DNA of 44,633 nt, taken from the NCBI GenBank assembly GCA_032718475.1, contig JAUCBJ010002838.1:1-44633 (forward strand), read 5' to 3'. The notes under the pieces are model-generated. The model saw only the letters and a list, made by a program, of their open reading frames with translations. It was not told where the DNA came from and did not search any database. Positions 38,161 through 44,633 of this stretch are shown one piece after another. This DNA comes from Nemertoderma westbladi (taxonomy: Eukaryota > Xenacoelomorpha > Nemertodermatida > Nemertodermatidae). How positions within the stretch are numbered: position 1 is the stretch's first letter; every line of letters begins with the position of its first letter. The position numbers were made by a program, and so were the translations under genes.

Positions 38161-39885
38161 TTAAGAATGCTGTGCCGGCTTATCGACAAAATTGCACCGC
38201 CACAACTCCCTATCACCCATGACATTTGCCAGATCATCCGCATCTTCAAGGTCAGTGTCCTTTAAGATGCGTCTCAAGAAAGTCATGGGCTGTCCACCAT
38301 GCTTATTCACTCCATGAGGCTGCCAAAGTACAAGATTATGCACTGGCTGGTCCTCACGGCGAAAGCAATGTCCTGCAAAGCAGAGGCGATTTTGTTCTAG
38401 TGTCAAGCTTGGGGGAACCAATGAGACACCTCCAATGTTATATAGTGTCTGGTTGGAGATGTGTGCATTGTACTTGACACAATGAACCCGGCGTAGCATT
38501 CTTGTGAATGTGCCATCCTGAGATTTGGTGTCCTCAGCAGTTAAAGCCCAGCATGGACTCCCATAGAGGAGTACTGGAACTACTGCTGCTCTAAATAATC
38601 GGACCTTAAGTTTCCGATTAATTCTCGGTGACTTCCAAATCCTGGAAAGCCTATTCAAGGCTGCCCATGCCTTTCCCTTACGTATTCGAAGGTCCTCACC
38701 TGACTTCCGGATCCATGATCCCAGGTAACAGAAGTCGTCCACATGCTCAAGCATACCATCCTTTGAGCTTATGCTCATCCGATCAGAGACTTGCTGAGGA
38801 CTTTCAAAGTTAACTGTCAGAATTTTGGTCTTTCTGGAGTTAATAAAAAGACCAACACTAGAAGCAGCATGTTCTAATGAGCTGAGGAGCCGTTGGGCTC
38901 CCTCTAATGATTCTGAGAGTACTCCTAAGTCATCAGCAAAGTCTAGATCAGTTAGGTACTTGGCAGGATTTCCTCGACTTCTGGAGCCAGTAGGTGGAGT
39001 TATCATCACCCCATCATCATTATAATGATCTAAGGACATGCGTAGAACATAGTCAACCACAATAATGAACAAGAATGGTGCAAGTGTGTCTCCTTGGAGG
39101 ACGCCCCATAACACTTCAAATGGTTCTGTGTCACCGTCAACAGTAGACACAAATGTTGTCGAACCATCGTATACTGATCTGATTGCTGCAATAATTTCAT
39201 CAGGAATCCCATATAATGAAAGTATGCAGAACATACGTGAGCGAGAGACTGAATCAAAGGCCTTGAAGAAGTCAACAAAGATAACAGCCAGATGCCTGTC
39301 TTTCTTTTTTGATAACTCTTCAATTATCCTTCTAAGTGCCAAAATGGTCTCCATGGTCCCACGACCATTACGGAACCCATTCTGATTTCCACGGAGCAGT
39401 CTATCAATGGGATCCCTGATGCGATTTAATAGAATCCTATTGTATAGCTTTGCAGCAATCGAGATCAATGAGATTCCCCGAAAAGAACCATAGAGTGTTA
39501 GGTTGCCCTTCTTGGGAACTGGCACCAACTTATTTGTTTTCATTTCTTGTGGGACTCTTGTTGTTCGGTACATGTCTACTATGATGGGATAGATGAGCTT
39601 TAAACACTCTGGTATTTTAAAGACCTCAGGGGGAACACCATCTACTCCACTGGCACGATTGGTCTTAATGCTCTTTGCAGCAGCATTCACTTCTGCAAAG
39701 GAGATATCACCAATGGGAATATCTGGGAGTACAGACTCAGACACTTTTACTTCTATAAAGTTATCAGGCAATACCCTGTCATTATTGAGGAGCTTTCCAA
39801 AGTGGGCTTTCCAACCATTGAGGCGATCGACTGGTGATTCTGCCTTAACCTTGGTGGTCGGTTGGCTTTTCCGCCAAATAGACAA
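38161..39885 (-). pseudogene. RTE-like reverse transcriptase, N-terminally truncated
   Basis: 574-codon open frame with no ATG at its start (TTG, then a stop upstream). It enters just before the RT domain (WKAHFGKLLN). RT motifs: NRASGVDGVPPEVFK, LVPVPKKGNLTLYGSFRGIS, GFRNGRGTMETI, FVDFFKAFDSV (about 39250-39285), GVLQGDTLAPFLF and LDFADDL with the catalytic Asp pair (about 38926-38946). The C-terminal part has SPCWALTAED and the terminal W..GVNKHGGQP block. All catalytic residues are retained, but with no linked endonuclease the copy is dead. Its last coding part duplicates the insert at 40415-40854. Confidence 0.9.
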
Positions 39886-40149
39886 CCAGAGAATTTACAA
39901 TACTATGAAATATCGATTTTAAAGCAAAAAGAAGCAACTTGTGCCGCAATTTGAAAAACAACCCAACAATCGAGATAGACAACAAAAAAACAACAAATAA
40001 GCAGTATGCTTTTCAGTTGAGAAGGTTGTCGATGATGAGGCCAAGGTATTTTACATTATCAGAATGATCAAGCATTGAGTGATAACCCAACAACCAACCA
40101 ACAAGACCAACAAGACAGTATTTGGTATTAAATTACTTTTAAGGCCGGA
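39886..40149 (-). other. filler between the endonuclease and RT parts of the LINE
   Basis: Not part of the LINE ORFs. On the minus strand it contains VKYLGLIIDNLLN (about 40069-40031) followed by a stop. This is the 'YLG...D..L' box that follows the RT domain in jockey/CR1-type LINEs, so it may be a short piece of another LINE picked up by template switching. The rest is T-rich and unrecognised. Confidence 0.5.
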
Positions 40150-40414
40150 ATACTCCCCTCCGTATTTCCTACGAATCAGAATATGGTCTATCTGGGTCTT
40201 GTGACCACTGGGCCCACTATGAGTCCATAGCTTTCCAGTTCGCTTCTTGAACTGGGTTCCGGCCGAAATCAATCCATTTCCAGAGATAAAATCCTGAAGA
40301 TGGACGGAATTTCGGTTAACACTATTGCTATAGACCCAGAGCGATATAGGTGATTGATACAGAATTGCATTAAAGTCTCCCAGGAATGTTAAGAATGCAT
40401 GCTGATCCATCTTG
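40150..40414 (-). pseudogene. C-terminal half of the LINE endonuclease
   Basis: Encodes DQHAFLTFLGDFNA, SVHLQDFISGNGL and IDHILIRRKYGGEYSG. Near-identical to the plus-strand copy at 22975-23217. LGDFNA holds conserved catalytic residues. It follows the inserted RT segment in frame. Confidence 0.85.
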
Positions 40415-40854
40415 TCAACAAAATTGCACCGCCACAACTCCCTATCACCCATGACATTTGCTAGATCATCCGCATCTTTAAGGCCAGTGTCCTTTAAGAT
40501 GCGTCTCAAGAAAGTCATGGGCTGTCCACCATGCTTATTCACTCCATGAGGCTGCCAAAGTACAAGATTATGCACTGGCTGGTCCTCACGGCGAAAGCAA
40601 TGTCCTGCAAAGCGGAGGCGATTTTGTTCTAGTGTCAAGCTTGGGGGAACCAATGAGACACCTCCATTGTTATATAGTGTTTGGTTGGAGATGTGTGCAT
40701 TGTACTTGACACAATGAACCCGGCGTAACATTCTTGTGAATGTGCCATCCAGAGATTTGGTGTCCTCAGCAGTTAGAGCCCAGCATGGACTCCCGTAGAG
40801 GAGTACTGGAACTACTGCTGCTCTAAATAATCGGACCTTAAGTTTCCGATTAAT
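40415..40854 (-). repeat. 440-bp copy of the RT C-terminal region inside the endonuclease
   Basis: Same length and same strand as 38183-38622, with roughly ten single-base differences. Encodes from INRKLKVRLFRAAVVPVLLYG to ELWRCNFVDK. It replaces about 70 bp of endonuclease coding sequence (compare 22915-22975), with a 12-bp unmatched filler at its upstream junction. Confidence 0.92.
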
Positions 40855-40865
40855 GGTAAGCACAC

Positions 40866-41584
40866 AGAGAGTAGCACGCAATCAGAACCACCTTAGGAAA
40901 CTTCTTAGCCAGTCTTCCAGAACATGAGAAGTGGCAACGGATGATGCGGTTAGAGATTTGGTCTATTTTGTCCAATGCTGCATGTGCAGTTGGATTCATC
41001 AATAGACCAATTCCATCATTGGCACTACCATCTGCTGACGCGAGGGCGAGTCAACAACCACCCCCCCCCCCCATGTCCTTAATCAGAACCTCATCAGTTT
41101 GTCCAGTCTGCATTCGGTGCTCCTGAACACCCACTGCGCTAAGAGAAAGCTTATCTGCCAAGACAGTCAGCTCACCTTGTCGCATTGGGGACCCGAGTGT
41201 TAGGGTGTTTACTGAGGCTAGTCTAGTGACTTGCCTCAGATTCACCAATAGCATTGTTGGTCGGGGTGGAACATGAGAGTAGCCTCCAACTCCAGAATCC
41301 CTCTCCCCCTCACAATCTGGCCTCCCTGGTGACCCAGGGTTTGGGCAGGAAAAGTCATCAGGAAAGGGACTCAAAGAATTGTTGGCTTCTCTCTCTCCAG
41401 TAGGGGGTGAGACAGGCAGCCGGTCAGGAGATAACTGACGCCTGTGAGGCCGATTGTGTCCGGTAATTCCATTGGCCTCTAGTGGCCTGACCTCCGCATT
41501 ACAAATGTAATCCATAGTGGGGGTTGGGGGGTGCTTTTTTGCCGAGTCAGCTCTCGGGGCAAATACCACACCCTGGTTTGCCAT
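40866..41584 (-). pseudogene. N-terminal part of the LINE ORF with AP endonuclease start
   Basis: Starts at ATG 41584. A Pro/Ser/Arg-rich leader of about 120 residues precedes the endonuclease start: LASVNTLTLGSPMRQGELTV, then VGVQEHRM with the conserved catalytic Glu. The frame breaks at a G12 tract (plus-strand C12, 41061-41072), after which homology continues in another frame (ASADGSANDGIGLLMNP, DKIDQISNR, KVVLIACYS). It is then cut by the inserted RT segment at about 40866. Confidence 0.8.
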
Positions 41585-41598
41585 TCCACAGGGTGTGT

Positions 41599-41823
41599 GT
41601 CGCAGTGGAGTCAGATATGACGCCCATCACCCATATCTACTCTGGCGCACATGACCCACCATTGGCTGTGCAGCTCATCTGCTGGGTCATGCCCTGTACC
41701 CCTGCTGCCAGGTGAAGGTCGCAGTGAAGTGCACTCAGAGTTGACATGAGAACACTCTACTCCTGACCAACCATTGGTAGATCACCATCTGCCTGGTCAG
41801 GCCATATACCCCTGCAGCCAAGT
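41599..41823 (-). repeat. two imperfect monomers in the LINE 5' untranslated region
   Basis: 41599-41713 and 41718-41823 share GTCGCAGTG(G/A)AGT at one end and a CCACCATTGG...TGGGTCATGCC...CCCCTGC.GCCA pattern, with many differences. Tandem 5' monomers often carry LINE promoters; that role is inferred. Confidence 0.6.
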
Positions 41824-41998
41824 TTCGGGGTCCTTAATCCAGGAACAAGGGCGTCCTTATCCCAAAACGAAGGAGGTCCTAGTTACAGGACCAGATTTGC
41901 CCTAGTAAGAGGGTATATGCAGCTACAGGTGGCACCTCCTTTATGCTGCATGGAGGTGACAAGTTTTCTTGATCAATGACCTAGAATACCTGACCTGA

Positions 41999-42403
41999 CC
42001 GATTAAACATAAAGCGGCTCTCGGATTCGTAAAAGATGAAAGCTGCAGTTTGCAGTATAAACAATGGGTTTTCTTTAAACCAAAGATCTATTCATTCCAA
42101 TCCTACGATGCCCCAATCAAGAAAACCGCCAAAAGTGTATCTAGATCGGTTGTTGCTAAGCAACTAACACACGATGATTACGCAGACTGTTTTGAAAATG
42201 AGGCAATTCTCTTCCGCTATAACTCTATCTTCACTTCTAGAAAGCATCAAATTTTTACTGATTATGTCTATAAGAAGGCACTAACACTCTGGGACACGAA
42301 ACCATACTGGAGTATTAAATATAGCAGCAAAACATATGGACACTATATCACTAAGCTCGTTAGTCCAGTGAAACAAATAATAATCCCTCCAACCAGAATT
42401 TAA
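41999..42403 (+). pseudogene. C-terminal fragment of protein-primed DNA polymerase B (Maverick/Polinton or adintovirus type)
   Basis: 135-codon open frame directly after a TGA (41996-41998); no ATG start. Visible: HKAALGFVKDES, then QWVFFKPKIYSF, KKTAKSVSRSVVAKQLTHDDY, and a tail with SRKHQIFT, KKALTLWDTKPYW and KTYGHY before TAA. This order ('LGKFKDE...F..L+PK.YS....KK.AKGV.K.V....+T..DY...+S..H.+....K.+L...DDKRY') is the thumb/C-terminal end of PolB from Polintons and adintoviruses, as known from the family. The palm motifs lie upstream and are missing, so the fragment is inactive. The upstream break is where the LINE 5' end lies, which suggests the LINE inserted here or that the upstream part was lost. 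Confidence 0.75.
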
Positions 42404-42417
42404 TTTAATTTTTCTAG

Positions 42418-42870
42418 AATAAGAAATTGAGCAACAAAATAGAATTAACCAATAAACAGTTTACCGGAAAAGACATTGACAAATTTGAACTAGAGAAAAT
42501 TTCACAGCAAATTGAAGGTTGAAGATGCTTAAAACCAAACATGTTTATCTACAAAGGTAACGATTCAACTATAATGTTATTTCCCAGGGGCGCAGTAACA
42601 CTTGTAGGCTTGTGCAATAATTTAGCTAGTGAATTGCTTTATTTATAACAAACTATTGGTATGCAATTACAACATTTGAAACTTAATGCTGAAACACGAA
42701 CTATTATTTTTCTAAGTGTTAATTTTAAATTATTAATGAAAAAATGCGGACACCATACAATTAATAATAAAGCAATATTTATTAGCTATACCCCCGAATT
42801 ATTTTGCGCGATTAGAATATATATAGGACGTGCATATTTTAGTATATTCCATACCGGTAAAACCACCTGG
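42418..42870 (+). pseudogene. decayed TATA-binding-protein-like gene next to the PolB fragment
   Basis: One frame with two stops (TGA 42520-42522, TAA 42646-42648) reads as two similar halves. Half 1: KDIDKFELEKISQQIEG, then FIYKGNDSTIMLFPRGAVTL and VGLCNN. Half 2: LKLNAETRTIIF, KKCGHHTINNKAIFIS, YTPELFCAIRIYIGR and FSIFHTGKTTW. This reproduces the TBP repeat pattern: a conserved strand, a helix, then 'Y.PELF.....I.......IF.(T/S)GK....G', twice. It starts only 14 bp after the PolB stop on the same strand. Assigned by pattern, not by search. Alternatives: another beta-helix-beta repeat protein, or chance similarity. Confidence 0.5.
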
Positions 42871-43408
42871 CTGTTCCACATCAGTGTCACTAGTTCTAGT
42901 AATATTAATTACTTCTGTTAGGCCTAATTCAGTAAATTTACCAAAGAAACACTAATACCGGTAACTGAATACTGAAATATATTGCAATACAGCAAAAAGT
43001 CAGGCAGTAATAACTGTTTAAACAGTGCTGCAACATGCAAAGCTGATGCCTAACGCTGGATAAATTATATTATTTTTTTTAAATTGTGATTGTAAATATT
43101 GAAAAGTAAGATAGGTTTAAAGAATTGCCTATAAAATTTTTATACTTTTGTATTGGACCCTAAATTTTTGCATGCAAGCTCAGAATTAAATTCTCTTTCG
43201 AATGGTATATTACACTAAGGTGCATGTCTGACAGTTTTGGCTGGCCAGGGGGGGGGGGGGGGGGGCAGGGGGCATCATTATGTTACACCCGGTACACTAT
43301 CAAAGACAAATTAAATTTTAGCAACACAGCAGTTATATCCAAGAAATTTAACAAAACCATAAATCAGTCAAAGTGAAAAAGGGGGGCAGTTCCCCCCTTC
43401 AACTCCCC
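42871..43408. other. non-coding AT-rich stretch with G18 run
   Basis: No gene seen. Includes ACCGGTA sites, a T-rich tract near 43070 and an 18-G run (43248-43265). It ends at the start of the right-hand BEL LTR. Confidence 0.4.
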
Positions 43409-43950
43409 TGTAAGCGGATTCAATTCCGTGCATTACCCACCAAAAATGGGACTAGTGGCATTTTACCAATATAGTTGGCGATGTGAGATTACCAATAATA
43501 ATCACACCCCTCATAACCTCATAAGGGGGGGGGGGGGGGGGCGATACATGCCGTAAGCCACATAGAGAGGTGAGAGGTCAAACCACCTCAGAGGGAGAAA
43601 CCAGCTAGTGAGGCTAGCACCAAGGGGTAACACGAACAGGGAGTGGCGAAGTGACAATTAGTATATAAGCCAATAGCGGGCAGGAAAGCACGTTGGGGAG
43701 GATAAGAGCGCATCCATTGGATATTAGAGGCCGCCCAGTAGTGTAGGGCTAAAACCAATATGTGTCAATGATATAACTCTTGTAATCACTGATTATTAGT
43801 TAGTTGATTCCCTTACGGTTGTGAGACCGGAATAGGTTTTGACCATCGTTACTACATCATTGTTACTGATACTATTTGCATTGCATATTATTATATTCAG
43901 ACTGTGCTATATTATCAATTGCTGTGATTATCAATACTGACAACTAACAC
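43409..43950 (+). repeat. 5' LTR of a third, diverged BEL element (subfamily C)
   Basis: Starts TGTAAGCGGATTCAATTCCG, aligning with TGTTAGCTTATTCAATCCCG of the central element. Hairpins occur in the same order (GAGGT..GGT/ACC..ACCTC at 43567-43589; GCTAG/CTAGC at 43604-43618). A TATATAA box is at 43662-43668. A G17 run lies at 43525-43541. The right end is tentatively set at ...AACTAACA (about 43949), giving about 541 bp, close to the 532 bp of the relative. Its partner LTR is outside the window. Confidence 0.7.
43662..43668 (+). promoter_or_regulatory. TATA box in the right-hand BEL LTR
   Basis: TATATAA about 250 bp into the LTR, followed within 10 bp by CCAATAG. It places the hairpin cluster upstream of the transcription start, in U3. 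Confidence 0.55.
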
Positions 43951-44130
43951 CGTTGTTTTTCTATCGGCCTTTGGCCAAAGATATTATCCAGCCATCAGTT
44001 AGCCCAGCAGCCCAGCGACGCAACGATGCGTACAACCTACACCAGTCGGGAGCTGATACTGCCAACTCCGTCAGCCCAGTCACAGTCAAAAACTACCGAC
44101 GACGAACTGTGACCACAACCCAAGAGGACA

Positions 44131-44236
44131 AGATGAGCAGAAGGTCGAGGTTCCGAAGTCGCTGGCTGACCACAGGCCGAGGGCGACGAATGGCCCACCG
44201 GAACGGCGATGGTGGGGCTGACGAGGAGGGCAGGTA
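44131..44236 (+). other. small Arg-rich upstream ORF overlapping the gag start
   Basis: ATG at about 44135 begins an Arg/Gly-rich reading frame with TGRGRRMAHRNGDGGA, stopping at about 44236 inside the gag start region. The central BEL element has a homologous ATG frame (24224-24466, TGRGQRTAHQNGDGGA). It may be a leader peptide or only a by-product of nucleotide similarity. Confidence 0.3.
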
Positions 44237-44633
44237 AAGTCAATGAGGAGGATGTCGGGACGAGTGATCGCCTGCAATGGGCATACAACGCCATGAAGAG
44301 GATGTTGAAGGACGATAAGGAAGGGAGAAAGGTAGACCAGCCCAAACTATATCAGAGGCTAGGTGAGTGCAACAAACATTTCCGCTATTTAGTCCGATTT
44401 GGACAGGGGGAATTGGCGAGTGTGAGGGCGAGGGGGGTCGCCACAGAACTGTTTGAATTGTGGCGATCCGAGGTGGTGGTGGCAGACATAGTGTACGTAG
44501 GGCCTTATCTGGTGGATGCAAGGGGGATTAAGTTAGTGGGATGGGTGGACCCACACGAAAACGAATCCGAGATTAACCCCGAAGATTCGGTGTCGTCGGT
44601 TAGTAGGAATCCCAGCAAATGGGGGAAAATTAG
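44209..44633 (+). CDS. BEL gag head, N-terminal part, runs off the window
   Basis: ATG at 44209 opens a frame to the edge (141 codons). Conserved with the central element's gag head: EDVGTSDRLQWAYNAMKR, LGECNKHFRYLVRFGQGELA, RARGVATELFELW, VYVGPYLVDARGIKLVGW and INPEDSVSSVS. The ATG here aligns with ACG in the central element. The shared block over about 120 residues defines a conserved gag N-terminal domain in this lineage. Coiled coil, core and pol lie beyond the window. Confidence 0.8.
   Translation, partial: MVGLTRRAGKVNEEDVGTSDRLQWAYNAMKRMLKDDKEGRKVDQPKLYQRLGECNKHFRYLVRFGQGELASVRARGVATELFELWRSEVVVADIVYVGPYLVDARGIKLVGWVDPHENESEINPEDSVSSVSRNPSKWGKI

Larger units (their letters stand above)
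38058..41960 (-). mobile_element. rearranged RTE-like non-LTR retrotransposon
   Basis: Read on the minus strand: 5' untranslated repeats (41823-41599), ORF with AP endonuclease (41584 to about 40150) split by a 440-bp piece of its own RT end, an unrelated filler (about 40150-39890), the RT domain (39885-38161) and a tail with AATAAAATATAAATTG and TTGAA repeats near 38060-38040. The part between endonuclease and RT is missing. RTE-like because of the endonuclease-RT order and the C-terminal motif with W..GVNKHGGQP..FLRR.LKDT. Related pieces lie at 21641-21768 and 22792-23219. Confidence 0.8.

Overview
Organism: intron-containing metazoan DNA, probably from an invertebrate. The host background is AT-rich, with many short palindromes built on ACCGGT and AGGCCT and several long poly-G/poly-C runs. 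Nearly all recognisable coding sequence belongs to mobile elements. I see only two candidate host gene pieces: a two-exon Ly6/uPAR-type secreted protein (20039-20871, plus) and one ankyrin-repeat exon of ANKFN1/Wide-awake type (37514-37708, minus). Species cannot be assigned from the sequence alone. Layout, left third: a 993-codon gag-like frame runs off the left edge on the minus strand (1-2981). An apparently intact Ty3/gypsy-type element with 159-bp LTRs and a single gag-pol ORF follows (4936-9925, plus). Next is a decayed BEL/Pao-like element on the minus strand (11532-15587) that has gag, protease and the end of RNase H but no reverse transcriptase core or integrase. A zone of nested tandem duplications follows (15725-18525). 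Middle: the Ly6/uPAR gene with a minisatellite in its intron, a perfect hairpin whose loop is a C21 run, three LINE fragments, and a diverged BEL-type LTR (23220-23636). Directly abutting that LTR is a young BEL/Pao element, 23637-35704, whose LTRs differ at about five positions in 532 bp. It has gag, protease, RT, RNase H and integrase, then a palindromic minisatellite and an extra zinc-knuckle ORF. Its coding region is broken by frame changes at two poly-G tracts, one more frameshift near the RNase H end, and one stop codon in integrase. Right third: a 5'-truncated LINE RT (35913-36932), the ankyrin exon, and a rearranged RTE-like LINE (38058-41960, minus) in which a 440-bp piece of its own RT C-terminal region sits inside the endonuclease domain. 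Then come the C-terminal end of a protein-primed family B DNA polymerase of Maverick/Polinton or adintovirus type (41999-42403) and, 14 bp downstream on the same strand, a decayed reading frame that looks like a two-repeat TATA-binding-protein fold (42418-42870). The window ends in the 5' LTR and gag start of another BEL element, a diverged relative of the central one (43409-44633). Most notable: the PolB/TBP-like pair; LTR hairpins whose arms change in step among three related LTRs; the BEL accessory zinc-knuckle ORF; poly-G tracts at gag frame changes; loss of an AUG gag start in the central BEL element; and the chimeric LINE.
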